Assembly: GCA_021442155.1 (NCBI GenBank)
Contig: CM038214.1
Coordinates: 144,494,488 to 144,558,487, forward strand
Direction: 5' to 3'
DNA: 64,000 nucleotides
Source of the DNA: Cymbidium sinense
Taxonomy: Eukaryota > Streptophyta > Magnoliopsida > Asparagales > Orchidaceae
Numbering within the stretch: the first letter of the stretch is position 1; every line of letters begins with the position of its first letter. Below are positions 10,981 to 22,866 of this stretch, one piece after another. Below the pieces are notes generated by a model. The model had not been told where the DNA came from, made no database searches, and saw nothing but the letters and a program-made list of their open reading frames with translations. The position numbers and the translations under genes are program-made.

Positions 10981-11840
10981 AACGGTCAAGATCACACGAG
11001 ATGAAAGTTTTCTACAAAAAGCTCCAACCCATTTTCCTAAGGTTTGGTTTTGGAAGCATACCTCACCAGAGCTCAAGCCCAGTGGCATGAATGATTAAGG
11101 AAGCTTCATTTAGTGGAGATGAAGCCCTATTGACTAGCAATTGGATTAATTCCTCAATGTTTTCTTGAAAGGCCATGAATTGATGATTTGGAGATCGACT
11201 TTGATCGAAGTCCCACTTTGCTCTGAAGCTTGGGAGATGATTTGTTCTTCCGATGAGGCCTAGGGAAGGTCTGCAAAGTTAATTTGAGTTTGATGGAGAA
11301 ATGGGTAAGTAGGTCAAAAATGGGAGTGTTCTATTTTGGGATGTACGGGAATGGAATTTTTCAATCGAGGAATGAGCTTGGGAGCTTATGGAAGGGCTCT
11401 AACAGCTCATCTTGGGTAGCTAGGGCTTTAAGGAATGATTTTGTATATGTTTGAGTGGAAATAAAGGTTTGTACCCCTTCATCTTGATTAGATGGTAAGT
11501 TTTTAGCTTCAGTGGCCATTTGGCCATCTCGTGGAGTCGTAGGTCTCGGCTTGGTTGGTCAAGGTGTGAGGTGGTTGCCAAGGAGGAATCATGGGTGTCC
11601 TATGGGTTTCAAATGCTCCAATGGGGAGGGTGAGGTGATTTCACCTCCCATGGGTCATCAACCCAACCACCCCTTGGGTTAGGTTGGTGTCTAGTGCTAG
11701 GTGGACCTTTGGGAGAGTACCAAGTGGCCAAGGAATGAAAATGACCACTTACATGGGTGAGTTGTCTCATGTGATGCCCTAGAGCCAAGGGTAGAATGAT
11801 TATTTAGCATTACATTTGATTTGGAAAATTTTGAAATGAG
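10981..11840 (+). repeat. Retroelement leader-like segment, duplicated at 34741-35620
   Basis: The segment from the AGATCACACGAGATG word (near 10989) through the ATGATTATTT word (near 11798) is repeated in block 3 with the same order of landmarks: AAAGCTCCAACCCATTTT, GAGCTCAAG, GAGGCCTAGGGAAGGT, GTTAATTTGAGTTTGATGG and AGTACCAAGTGGCCAAGGA. It precedes the pol remnants in both blocks. No conserved open frame is present; short frames at 10831-11088 (-) and 10880-11098 (+) overlap each other and look fortuitous. It is probably 5' untranslated or gag-proximal DNA of the element. Confidence 0.7.
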
Positions 11841-13440
11841 CCAATGGTGGGTTAGCCCAAATTTCAAGTCAGTTGGAGTTGATTTGGTTAGGTTTGACTC
11901 AATTTGACTCATTTAAGTCAAATTGGGTTAGGTTGGGTCAAGTTTACCAATTGGTCAAATTGGGTCAAACCAAGGTTGTTCATATATGATCATTTGGGAT
12001 ATTTTGGTTCAATTGGTTTGGTTTAGTTTGGCTTAGATTTGATTTTTTGCTCATTTGAATTCAATTGGGTCAAATGGGTTAAGTTGATAAATTTGACCAA
12101 AATTAATTTGGGTGTTTGGTTTGTCCAATTAAATATGATTGTAGGCTTTTGTTTCAATTAATTTGTATTTGGTTTTGCTTTAAATGAACTTGAACCTTTA
12201 GGTCAATTTGGGCTAAGTAAGTCAATTGGGTTCAATTGGGTCCAATCACGGCTTTGGTCAAGTTCAACAGTCAATTTGGAATAAACTTGAGCCATTGGTT
12301 ACAATCAATTTGGTTTATATTTTGATTTGACCTAATTTGATCTTTTAGGTTAATTTGGATCAACTTCAATAAAGAGGGCCAACTGGGTTTGGTTTGACTC
12401 AATTGAAGGTCAAGTCATATTCAAATATTGATTTTGATTTGGTATGAATCATTGGTTTCAAGGGATTTGGCTTAGGTTATAATTTAGCTAGTTTGGGTTC
12501 ATATGGGTTAAGTGGTTGACTTGGTCAAATGACCAAGTTGACTTGGTTTGACCCAATTTAGGACAATTAATCAACTTAGGGTGATCAACGATCATGATGG
12601 GAGGTTTTGATGGGCTTGGTTCAATCCAATTTGGGTAGGATTAGAACTTGGCTCAAATAGGTCAAATTGGCCACTTTGGGTCAAGTGGACCAATTGGGTT
12701 TAGTTGGCCTAATTTTGGGTTGAGTTTGATTTAGTTGAGTTTATATATGGATTTGGGATTGATATATAAATTTAATTGCAATTGACTTGGTTCAAATGGG
12801 TTTTGGTTCATTTAAACATTTCAAGTCAAAAGGGTTAAGTTGGGTTTAACTTGGGTAGATTTTGGTTTGGCTTAATGATTGTAGATTTCATTTATATTTG
12901 TGAATATGATTGATTCATGATCAATTGAATTTGGGTTTTGGAATGAAGGAATTTGGCTAAGTCCATGGAGTTGGGTCAAGTGGCTTAAGTTTGATTTTGG
13001 TTTGGTTTGATTTAGTTTTGATGATTTAAATGTATATTTTATTTAAATTTGAGATGATTGAAAATATGATTGATGAGAAAATTAATTGAGTTTGAATTGA
13101 TTTGGATTAATATTTTGCTAAGTCCATGGGATAGTCCATATGGCTTAGAAGGTTTTGATTTAATTTGATTTAGTTTGATTTAATTTTGATCATTTGAATG
13201 CATATTTGATTTATTTTTAAGAAGATGATTGAAGATATAAATTGATTTTGGATTGATTTGAATTAATATTTGGCTATGTCCATGGGATAGGTCATATGGC
13301 TTAGGAAGTGTTTCAAGTTTGGATTTGATCATGGGCTTCAGTCATTTGGTTTTCGAATTGGGGCTTGGATTTGGATTTGAATTTGATGGTTAAATTGAAC
13401 TTGAGGTTCGGTTTGAGAAGGTGAATATGGATTGGATTTG
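11820..13440 (+). repeat. TTGGGTCAA-rich degenerate short repeat
   Basis: Words related to TTGGGTCAAATTGG and TTTGGTTTGATT recur throughout, densely from 11870 to 12850 and more loosely up to 13440, strongly favouring G and T on +. The matching place in block 3 lacks the whole stretch: sequence corresponding to about 11830 joins sequence corresponding to about 14070. No gene is visible. Confidence 0.65.
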
Positions 13441-13690
13441 GGTAGTAAGGTAGGTGGATTCTAATCCCTAAGGCATAACATAATCCTATGGTTAACCCTT
13501 CTAAGTCTTTAGGCTTAGGTTAAGTGTTTACCTAGTTGTTAGAAGTGTCTTATGACTAGGGAAGTCTTAGTGTCTAGAAGACTCCTAAGTCTAAGATGGG
13601 AAGATTGAATCCATGCTTCAAAAGTGAGGTCAAGAGGCTTGAGGCTCCATAGTGTTGCCCTTGGATATAGATGATTAGAAGACCGAAACC

Positions 13691-13927
13691 ATGTTTCACA
13701 TTATAGACTCGATACATCTTTCAACACTTTGTTTGGGAAAACCATGGATAGAGAACAACATAGTTCCATCCTCTCTACATCAAGTGTATGAAGTTTATGA
13801 GAGGTGGGATCATCTATTGTGTCAAAGAGATCTCAAGCCATTTATTCTGAGGTCGACATATATGAGGATGCATACTACATCCCCTCAAAATCAACAAGTC
13901 TATTCTGTAAACTTGGTAAAAGTTTAA
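13691..13927 (+). pseudogene. Fragment around the retroelement aspartic protease
   Basis: The reading frame has an FHIID start, an LCLGKPWI stretch and VPSSLHQ. These correspond to the LLGRPWI and VPSTLHQ signature found after the protease active site in Tat-like pol proteins. The active-site Asp motif itself is not visible upstream. The frame then runs into a lysine-rich, almost purely purine stretch (about 13927-14000) that looks like low-complexity DNA rather than protein. This piece is missing from block 3. Confidence 0.6.
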
Positions 13928-14069
13928 AAATAAAAGAAAAAAAGAGAGAAAAAGGAAATAGAAAAGAAAAAAAGAAAAGAAAGAGAAAAGAAAAAAAAAA
14001 TAAAGGGAGCGTAAATAGACTTGAGGAGGAAGTTGAGCACATTAAATTCCACCCACAATTTATTACTCC

Positions 14070-14770
14070 ATTCAACATATGGATAGATGACCGACCTCCA
14101 CCAAGTAGAAGAAGAGGCCGCCTGTGAGGTCCCTAGGGTGAAAACCTCTTAAAAGCCACTTAATAGAAGATCTATCCCAACTACTCAGAGTACACCTTCT
14201 ATTCATATAGACTTTGAATCTAATTCATAGGATGAGCCTTATATGGTTAGCACACTAGTCAGCTCTTCCCAGCAGTAGATTCCCTTGCAGGTGACACTTA
14301 AGACAGATAGCAATGAAGATAAGGCTCAAAAGCAAAGTATAAGTGTATATAAGTCTATATGTGAAACAGTTAGGCATCAGTTGGGAACCTTAGCTCTAAC
14401 CCCACTTTCTTCTCAAAAAGCTAAGGTTTGGTACTTGAGGATGATTCATATAAAGATTTAATAAAATTACCTTTGATTGGTACTTGTCCTGTGTTCATAA
14501 TTTAGCAAAGAAAGGGTTAATCCCACATACTTGGTCAAAGCATAGGTGAGACAACTTCAAAAGAATATGGAAGAATAAATACAAAAGCTCTCCATCATGA
14601 CTATGACTAGGATTCGGTATAATGGGTCCAGTCGATGATGACAATTACTACTAAGTCATAACCAATCATTTGGAATCTGATAGTTCTTTTCAAATCACAT
14701 TAACTCATATGAGGAGCTATGCTTAGAAACTTTAGATGATCCAGCTAATTTTGAAGTCAAAGATGCATCG
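14070..14770 (+). pseudogene. Protease-RT linker region, decayed
   Basis: The stretch aligns with 35630-36420 of block 3 through shared landmarks such as GATGAGYCTTATATGGTTAG, CATCAGTTG and ATTTGGAAT. The frame is broken by many stops. It ends in an acidic string (LDDPANFEVKDASLEFEEEI) of the kind found just before the RT in Tat-like elements. No catalytic motif is expected or seen here. Confidence 0.55.
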
Positions 14771-15640
14771 CTAGAGTTTGAAGAAGAGATCAAGTCAACC
14801 ATCGACGAGCTCAAGGAAATCAACTTAGGAACTGAAGAAGATCCATGCCCGACATACATCAGTTCTTTGTTGAATGAAATTGAAACCAATGACTTAGTTA
14901 TGCTATTGATTGAGTTTAAGGACTGCTTTGCATGGAGTTATGAAGAGATGCTTGGATTGGCTCCTGACGTAGCAGTCCATAAATTAGCAATAGAGCCTAC
15001 TACTAACCCTATTAAGCAAGCTCCTAGACGCATGTGATTAGACATAGAATAATAAGTCATTTATAAAGTTAACAAATTGGTTAGCCAGCATCGTCCTAGT
15101 TAAGAAAAAGAATGGCCAAATTCACATATGCTTCGATTTTAGAGATTTAAATAAGGCAAGTCCAAAAGATGAATTTCCACTACCAATCCTAGAATTGATG
15201 GTGGACATTGCCTCATCTCATGCAGTTTTTTCTTTCATGGATGGCTCATCTGGATATAACTAAATAAAGATGGCCCCTGAAGATGAAAGAAACATTACTT
15301 TTGGAACCCATGATCAAAATATATTATTATAAGGTCATGCCTTTCACCATTAAAAATGCCGATGCTACATACCATTAGGCTATGACTCGAATATTTGATG
15401 AACTCATTCATCATCAGGTCGACTGTTATGTCAATGATCTCGGGATTAAAAGTAGAGAAAAGGAAGAACATATCTTTGACTTAAGAGTATTTTTGGAATA
15501 ATTAAGATATTTTAACCTCAAAATAAACCCCATAAAGTGTCATTCAGTAGCTTTAGGAAATTCCTTGGTTTGTGTCCACACCATGGAATCAAAATCAATC
15601 CAGAGAAGATTAAGGTGATATTAGAAATGTCACCCCTTAA
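14770..15640 (+). pseudogene. Ty3/gypsy reverse transcriptase, copy 1
   Basis: The order of landmarks matches plant Ty3/gypsy RTs: LKEINLGTEEDPCPT, DCFAWSYEEM, KKNGQIH, an FRDLNKASPKDEFPLP-like stretch, FMDGSSGYNQIKM, KVMPFTIKNA and NPIKC. Normally this enzyme copies element RNA into DNA in virus-like particles. The catalytic YVDD box reads YVND (15427-15438), so one metal-binding Asp is lost. There are several in-frame stops and shifts, including at the R-M junction near 15036 and just after SGYN. Confidence 0.85.
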
Positions 15641-15699
15641 TAGTTTAACTCAACTTAGATCATTCCATGGGTGATTGGCATATCTAAGATGCATTATAT

Positions 15700-16250
15700 C
15701 CAACCTATCGAGAAGATGTCAACCATTCTCAATGTTTGTTAGAAAGGATGCCAAGTTTATCTGGATGGTAAGTGTGAGCATGCATTCAAAGACATCAAGC
15801 ATTACCTAATGATGTTCTAAAGCTCTATCCCGGCAAGCCCTTGGTTAGATGACTCCCTTGGTGCTTTGTTGGCCCAATGATGAAAGGAAGGAAAGCACAC
15901 TCTACTACCTCACCTATCATCTAATCCATGCTGAGGCTATTTATCCACTCATTGAGAAGCATTGCCTGGATTTAATATTTGCATCCCAAAAACTATAACA
16001 CTACATGCTTTCTCATAAGGTGAACTTAATCTCTAGGATCAGTCCACTACAATATCTCATGATAATGCTGAATCTATCTGGACAGTTGGCATGATGGTCC
16101 ATGATCCTCTCGTAGTTTGACATTACCTTCTCTCAGGTGGTGAAAGGGCGTGCTAGATTTCTTAAAAGACACCCACTTCTACGACTCTCCACTTAGTCAT
16201 GATCTCCCCGATGAACAAATCATGAACTTAGGGGATACTAGCATTCACTA
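15700..16250 (+). pseudogene. RT-linked RNase H and connection, copy 1
   Basis: Broken frames preserve the strings GALLAQ, STLYYLTYHLIHAEAIYPLIEKHCLDLIFASQKL and HYMLSHKVNLISR across several segments; these match the RNase H that follows RT in Ty3/gypsy pol. At least one stop falls inside (after ALLAQ). The homologous part of block 3 (37400-37900) is shorter and even more decayed. Confidence 0.65.
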
Positions 16251-16790
16251 CTGGGAGATGTACTTTGATGGTGCGGCTTCCTCAAAAAGAGGAGAAGAAC
16301 CACACCTATTCTAGGAAAGGTGGGTAGGAATAGTTCTCTTAATTCTACTATAATGTTTGAGATACTCATATCATCTATCCAATCTTTGCACCAACAACGA
16401 AGCTAAATATGAGGCTCTTATTGCCAGTCTTGAGTTAGTTGTTACTCTAAGCATCCATAACATCAACATCTTAGGATTCTAAGCTAGTTATCAACCAAAT
16501 TGTTGAGTCTTATAAGGTTATAAAGCCCAAGCTCCATCACTATCATAAGTACACCATGGAGTTATTAACCCAAATCCTAGAGGTTAGCATTTTTAAGAAT
16601 ACTCAAGGAGAGAACGCCATAGTGTATCATGTTGCCATGCTTACTAAGGAGTTGGCATGTCCCGAGGATGAGTCAATATCAATAAAGGTCCAAAATAGAC
16701 AAGTGTTATCCCTTATTGATATTGAACTCATCAAAAGTACTCTCTTGAAGGGGAGGTTACCATTGCCAAGAAGGATGAGGAGTTAGATTG
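16250..16790 (+). pseudogene. Second, archaeal-type RNase H (Tat signature), copy 1
   Basis: MYFDGAA begins at 16258, with the first catalytic Asp codon at 16267-16269. It is followed by VGI, then a CTNNEAKYEALIASLEL-like string in another frame, and an IV/INQIVESYK string. The cleanest open part, 16556-16786, covers MELLTQILEVSIFKNTQGENAIVYHVAMLTKEL. Frame changes separate these parts. An RNase H of this type between the usual RNase H and integrase marks the Tat/Ogre group among plant Ty3/gypsy elements. Confidence 0.75.
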
Positions 16791-17995
16791 GAGGCAACCA
16801 TTCTTGGATTACTTAAATAAAGGAAAACTATCACAAGAGAAGTCCCAAGCCCATCAGATGAAGTAGAAAGTACTTTCCTATGCTCTTGTGGATGGTGTCT
16901 TATACCGACAGTCTTTCGATCATATATGGTTACATTATTTAGACAAGCACAAAGCCCATAAGATCATGATTGAGGTACACTTAAGATTATGTGGAGCCAA
17001 CCAATCTAGTCTGAAGATGAAAACTAAGATCAAGAGACTAGGATACTACTGGCCATCGATGATCAAAGATTGCATGGATATGGCTAAGCGATGCCACCAA
17101 TGTCAAATACACAGTGTGGTCCTACACCAACCACCCAACATTCTACATCCTACATTAGCCTCATGGCCATTCGAGTGTTGGGGTACCGACATAGTGGGTT
17201 TGATTAATCTTACTTCTTCCAAGGGTCATCGATTTATCTTAGCTGCTATTAAGTACTTTTCCAAATAGGCAAAGATAATTTTGCTCAGAGGTCACAACAA
17301 GCATGTTTCTAGTTTTTAGAATCATATCGTATATAAGTTTGAGTGCCTCATGAATTTTTTGATAATGGTGCATTCAAGAGCACCGAGATCAACAAGTTTT
17401 AAAGACACAACTTTGCAACATCACAACTTTGAGAATTATATTCTACCATCAACTACTGAGGGCAAATTTAGCCTTCAACAAAACTCTCATCCAAATACTA
17501 AAGAAGACACTCGAACAACATAAGAGTGAGCACTTAGTAAGCCTTTGCCTACTACACCACATATAGAACTCCAACTTAGTATACTCCTTTCTCCCTTAGT
17601 GTATGGGTCAAGCCATTATACCATTAGAAGTCCAACTCCCATCACTAAGATAGCTAGCAAGATCTAACAGAAATAGTAACACCAAGTTGTGGTTAGAAAA
17701 CTTGAAGGTTTGAGGAGAGATGCCGGGCATGCCAAAATCTCAAGTTGTACAAAGCTAAAATAATTCAAGCTCACAATAAGTTGCTCCCCTAGAGCTTTTC
17801 TGTAGAGAGCTTATTTTAGTTCTAGGAGACTGCATTGCTTCATAAGATGGGAGGCAAGTTTGAACCCACTTGGGAAGGCCCTTTTGCCATAGAGAAGGCC
17901 TACTAAGGAGGATCTTATCAGCTTATTAATCATTAGGGAGAATTCCCAATGCTTCCAATCAATAGGCTCTACTTAAATAAATATTATAAATCTTA
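16790..17995 (+). pseudogene. Ty3/gypsy integrase, copy 1
   Basis: The longest clean frame (16888-17268) holds VDGVLYR-like text, the zinc-binding region (His at residue 31, Cys at 69 and 72 of this frame), YYWPSMIKDC, and the first catalytic Asp in GTDIVG. The second zinc-binding His (residue 38) is Asn. The frame stops where the family has a Trp after DYFSK, and the Asp of that motif is Lys. Later fragments keep DNGA (17361), KFYKAK-like and PRSF-like relatives in broken frames, and a C-terminal KFEPTWEGPF string near 17855. The domain is dead. Confidence 0.85.
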
Positions 17996-18049
17996 TTTAA
18001 AAATAATTATTATCAATGAAAATTCTATTTTGAATTCAATCTCTTCCAT

Positions 18050-21000
18050 GTTGAAAGTATTCTTGTTTGACAATCTACCATGATGTGTTTAGGGTAGATG
18101 TAAGGAACCCGAGCAGCATCCAATCCTTCATTGACAAAATAGGAACACAAACTACACATAAACATATAAAACAAAAACATATCTTTTATCTCAGGCTACT
18201 CTGAGTTGAGATAACACACCCAACACTCACTCAATAACTGCTCTAGGTCGAACTAACATGCTACTTTACTAGTGTGTCACCCAATGGTCTTCTTGCTTTT
18301 GAGGATGTAAGTATGCTAAGCTTTCCTTCCTTACATGGCCACTGCACACTAACGAGTGCTTTGTTAGTTTGATAGGCCTTAATGCATGGCCGTAAGCTAC
18401 CTCATGTTGGCTTCGTTTAAGAGGATGTGAGTCTACTATGCTTTGTTCTTGATTAACCTCATGACTTCGAGTATATTTGAGGCAGAAGTTAAGTCCCTAC
18501 AGCTCCTTGCTTCAAGAATAGTCTTCCTCGGCCTCCTGATAGTAGTCTCTAGTCGGGCTTGTAAGCATGCTTTCTTTTCTAGATTGATCATTAGACCCAA
18601 CGGGCACCTTAGGTTGGTTGGTTCTCACTATGCTCATGGATACATCACTCATGCATAGATACACCTTAGGTTGGTTGGTTCTCGACCTTGGGATACACCA
18701 CTCACAGATGTAAGTCTCACACTTGCTCTCCTTGAGTTGGCCACCATACACCTATAAGCTTTCTTTTCGTGGCTTAGATAACCCTAGTAGCACCTCCCTA
18801 TGGGCATTATATTTGGATCACATCCTTGTGACCCATTTAGACACTACCCATGTTACTATCATTCAATGTCATTTTCTAGTAACCACCTTGTGATTAGAGA
18901 ATCCATCCCGTGGATGTGATTCTCTTTGGTCTAGTAAATTTAAGATAGGTCAAGTCGATATATAGCTTCTTAGTGTGGTCCCTCACACCAATAGGTCCAC
19001 AAACATATAAAAATATATATATATTCACTTATGGATTAGAGGACACCCAAGGTACCTTTTCCCAAGCAGCATCCTATCTTTAGGGGGTAAAAACTCCCTA
19101 TAAGAATTGTGTGACTACTCTTGAGTTGATATAAGTCCCTGACATTCACTCAAGAGTCACCTAAGTCTTATTTCATTTGTTGCTACCAACAAGTCACCCC
19201 AGCTTTGTTCCTACTTTAGCCTTCTTCCTAGCATACCATTACACACCCTTTTAGATTGGCTAGCTCTACCCCATGACTAGTAGACTATCCCTTTCCATTT
19301 CCAAATCTGAGATAGAATAAATCTGATATATCCCCTTCTCAGTGGGTCCATCGCACACCGACATGGTCCATAAATTAAATCTATCAAATTTGACCAGCTC
19401 ACACATGCCCTCAATTCAATTCAAAATCAAACTAAACCAAACAAACCATATCAAATCACATGAAACTAAAATAAAATTAACCGACTTTTTGAGATGACAT
19501 AAGTCCCCTGCATTCACTTAGTAGTCACCCTAGGTCAAGATTTTTGTTCATCCAACATGTCACCCCAGTTGTTCCTGGAAGATTTAAGTCGCTATGCCTT
19601 TTCCTAGCACAACCATTGTACACCAAGGAAACCCCTTAGGTTGGCTTTATCCCATAGCCATAGACTATCCCTTTGGATTTGTAAACCCAGGTTAAGGCTA
19701 ATATAGCCCTTTCTGGGTCCATCGCACACCAACAAGGTCCATACATTAACTCAAATTAAATTAAACCCAATTTAATTTTTCTAGTGAAGTTAAATCACAC
19801 CCTTCTCCCAAATGGAGGCCCAAATCATATATAAACAAGTCAAGTGAACAAATCAAATTCAAAACCAACCTCCGTAGTGGAGCCAAATTAAACCAACTCC
19901 CCTAGTCTAAATAAAAAATCCAACCAAACTCTTATTCTGGATACATCCCCAAACAAATCTATGAAATCAAACTCAAATCCCAATCCCCGGATAGCAAGTC
20001 GCTTCCCTAGTGAAGGTTCATATCTGATCCGTGAGCATATCTCTATAGATATGCCTCATCATCAATTAAAATAAAATAAATTAAAGTCAATTTGATCTTA
20101 ATCTTTGGTGGATTATAAATTTTATACCCTGATCTTCTTTCCACAAATCATATAATCAAATTAAATTCAAACCTTATCCCCAGAGATTTTCTTCTTCTAT
20201 GCCCTCGACATAGACTCACATGTCATGTCCAATGCATGTGTGATCCTAGCTGGATATCCCTCCATGTCCTTGACATGGAATTCTCATCAAATCTTATTTC
20301 TCTTATGAGCACCTTTAATACTTAAACCAAAAGCCTTACAATGTATTCATTCAAATTACACCATCTTAACATTGTAATCAATATTTTATGATTTCTGATG
20401 GTGCAAGCTCAAACTAACTATGCAATATCATGCTAAACATAATTTAGTGTGAATTAACACACTATATTATATTATAATATATGATGTTATATTATAATTT
20501 GCTATAATATAATATATTGTCTAACATTACACCTCATTAGAATCACTTAAAGGAACAAATAATAACAAAATTTTCTCAAAATATGAATAATGTTCATTTT
20601 GGATGTAAAATTGTTATTTTTCTATTAGAAATGGTACAAAATAGCATAATTTTGTTTCTTCTTGGTGTGTGCCATGAATTTGGCAAAATTCTTCCATCTC
20701 AACCTTCAAATTAACATTTTGTGAGTTTTGACCCAATGTATTATAACAAAAGTAAAACATACTAAAATGTACAATAACATTTAGTAACACACCACCATAT
20801 TCATATGAAGTTATATTATTATGTAAATTATATTTTAATACACTTTTATATTATATATTATCTTACATTACACCTTAAAATGAATCACTTTAAGCAAAAA
20901 AATTATAAAATATGGCAGAAAAATGAATATTTATTTTGGATGCAAAATTCCATTCTTTTGATTAAATGACACACCATAGCACACCCCAATGATGTTCCCT

Positions 21001-21761
21001 AAAGATTACCTTAAATTTGGCCAAATCCCATCATATAAACCAATATTTTTATGAATTATACCAGTAAAAACTCTACTACATCATACTATAACCAACTAAA
21101 ATATGCTAAACAATAAGTAGTAATACACATATGCTAATGCATGATGCTACACTATGTTATGGCATCCTATATTATAATACATATAACATATTATATTATA
21201 TTATATTGCATATCACATCAAGGGATTGCTTAAGATAAAAATCATAAAATTAGTCTAAATAATAAAAACTATATATTTTAGTCATCACTTACATATTTTA
21301 AATTGAAATAATACATTATGATGCCATGCTCACTATTATGAATTTGGCCAAATTCCACCATTTTAAAGTCTAAATCAACATTTTATAAATAATGCTAGTG
21401 TAGCTTGACTGCATGATTGTATAATACTAAAAGAATTTAAAATGCAGAATAATATATATTATGATATATGATATATACTATGCTACAACATATAATATTT
21501 ATTTTGAACATAAAATCTTACTTTTTTACTACAAGTGGCAGCACACCTTTGGTACTACAACCTAATTCCCACTTCAAATTTAATAAATTTCATCATCTAA
21601 TTTATTAAATCAATATTTTATGATTTATATTAATATAGACTATAGCACAATACCATAATATACTAAAACATTTCAAAACATCTTATAACATCCAAAAACA
21701 CATCACTACATGCTCAAATATATGATGCTACATTATACTATAATATATGGTATTTTAATAT
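18050..21761 (+). repeat. Tat-like retroelement 3' non-coding region, copy 2
   Basis: This is the same block as 1-3420 and 39650-43534, here complete from the end of integrase. It starts with GTAAGGAACCCGAGCAG, holds a leading unit (about 18180-18380), then the 411-bp-type units with CTGAGATAG-like landmarks near 18937, 19303 and 19683. The CTAGTGGA-like stretch (19790-20130) follows, then the AT-rich ladder with landmarks near 20350, 20675, 21012, 21339 and 21575. Compared with copies 1 and 3 it has many short deletions. Reading frames at 18443-18658 (+) and 18512-18751 (-) overlap each other and are not genes. Confidence 0.75.
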
Positions 21762-22164
21762 GATTTAGGTTAGTTAGGTTTAGGTATTTAAGTATCTAAT
21801 AGTCAAGTGAAAGTCTCTTGAAGACATTTTCTTTAGCTACCATAACTATGTTAGGATTAGGTCATTTCTTAGATCTACTCCTAATGACATCATTATTCAT
21901 GGTTTAGGGTTTAGGGATAGTTTAGAGTTTAGGGTTCATTTAGGGTTTAGGGCTTAGGGCTTAGGGTTTGGGGTTTAGTGTTGTAGGTTTTAGGATTTAG
22001 GGTTAATGGTTTTAGAGTTTAGGGTTTAGGGTTACGGTTTAAGATTTTAGGGTTTAAGGTTTAGGGTTTAGGGTTTAGGGTTTAGAGTTTAACATTTAAG
22101 GTTTTTAAGGTTTAGGGTTTAGGGTTTACAATTTAGGTTTTAGGTTTAGGGTTTAGGTTTAAGG
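21762..22164 (+). repeat. Degenerate TTTAGGG array
   Basis: It begins as in block 1 with about 130 bp of non-telomeric spacer containing GTCTCTTGAAGACA, then turns into TTTAGGG variants with the G-rich strand on +, up to the poly(T) edge of GR-RBP copy 2. Confidence 0.9.
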
Positions 22165-22642
22165 TTTTCTTTTTAATAGAGAATAAATTCATGTTTAACA
22201 TTTTTACTTTTTGATTTCATCAACCAAGAAACACACCAAGTTTTAAGACACAAGTGATGACATAGATAAAAAATGAGCACATAGAGCAAATCAAAACCCT
22301 AGATAACCAACCTCTCATCAGAAAGACATAGTTCCATACAATCATCGGATTCCCATCTTCAATTTCTCTATTTCTCATCAGAACCTCCCCAGCCTCTTGA
22401 ATTGTGGGATCCAGCATCATATCCCTGATGTCTCTCTTTGCCAACACCATGACTGTAACCTCCATCACTCCTCCCGCCTCCATAACCACCATTGCTCTGA
22501 CCATCACCTGCATATCCAGTAGTACCACTACATCCCCTACCACCACTATGATAATTTCCACCTCTACCTTCTCCTCATCTGTTAGATTTAGACTTACACT
22601 AGTTGACAGTGACGTTCCTACCATCAAGGTTCTCCACATTTT
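22165..22642 (-). pseudogene. GR-RBP gene 3' fragment, copy 2
   Basis: On the minus strand the relic reads NLDGRNVTVN, then a TAG where the family has Glu or Gln, then SYxGGG-type glycine-rich text including GGYGGGRSDGGYSHG and RHQGYDAGS, ending near GSDEK-stop in place of GNWRN. The 3' untranslated part includes CTAGGGTTTTGATTTGCTCT and ends in an interrupted A tract (22165-22175 as T on +). A longer open frame in this interval (22220-22639, minus) is a shifted frame of the glycine-rich repeats, not the native protein. Stop codons in the RRM remnant make it non-functional. Confidence 0.85.
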
Positions 22643-22866
22643 TAGGGTGTAGAGTTAGTTTAGGATTTAGGTTTTGGGGTTTAGGGTTTAGGGTTATAGG
22701 TTTTAGCGATTTAGGGTTTATTATTTAGGGTTTTAGGGTTTAGGGATTATGGTTTAGTGTTTTAGGGTTTAGGGTTTAGGGTTTAGGGTTTAGGGTTTAG
22801 GGTTTAGGTTTATTTAGGATTTAGAGGTTTAGGGTTTAGGGTTTAGGATTTAGAGTTTAGGTTTTT
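22643..22866 (+). repeat. TTTAGGG array with the longest perfect run seen
   Basis: About 47 bases of uninterrupted TTTAGGG repeat lie near 22762-22809, the longest clean run I found in the window. The G-rich strand is on + and could form G-quadruplexes. Confidence 0.9.

Larger units (their letters stand above)
13680..17995 (+). mobile_element. Tat-like Ty3/gypsy element pol region, copy 1 (decayed)
   Basis: Fragments appear in the order protease-adjacent, reverse transcriptase, RNase H, a second RNase H, integrase, which is the Ty3/gypsy order. A second (archaeal-type) RNase H with the FDGA and NEAxYEAL signatures before integrase is typical of the Tat/Ogre lineage, so I place it there. Many stops and frameshifts run through every domain, so it is dead. 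The 3' non-coding block follows directly. No matching LTR pair was found by eye. A paralogous copy lies at 35640-39640. Confidence 0.8.

Noticed and set aside
10831..11098. Two overlapping frames on opposite strands in the leader region
   Set aside because: Neither is conserved as a frame in the duplicated segment at 34722-35640.
13804..14127. Lys/Glu-rich 107-residue frame as a nuclear protein
   Set aside because: Its middle is a pure purine low-complexity run (13927-14000) inside a decayed retroelement, and its frame disagrees with the protease fragment.
18050..21761. A 3' LTR of the Tat-like element
   Set aside because: No matching copy was found upstream of the pol remnant (6121-13680), so an LTR pair cannot be supported. 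A 3' non-coding region is the safer call.
22643..22866. A true chromosome end
   Set aside because: Perfect TTTAGGG runs are short (under about 50 bases), variants dominate, and other sequence follows on both sides.
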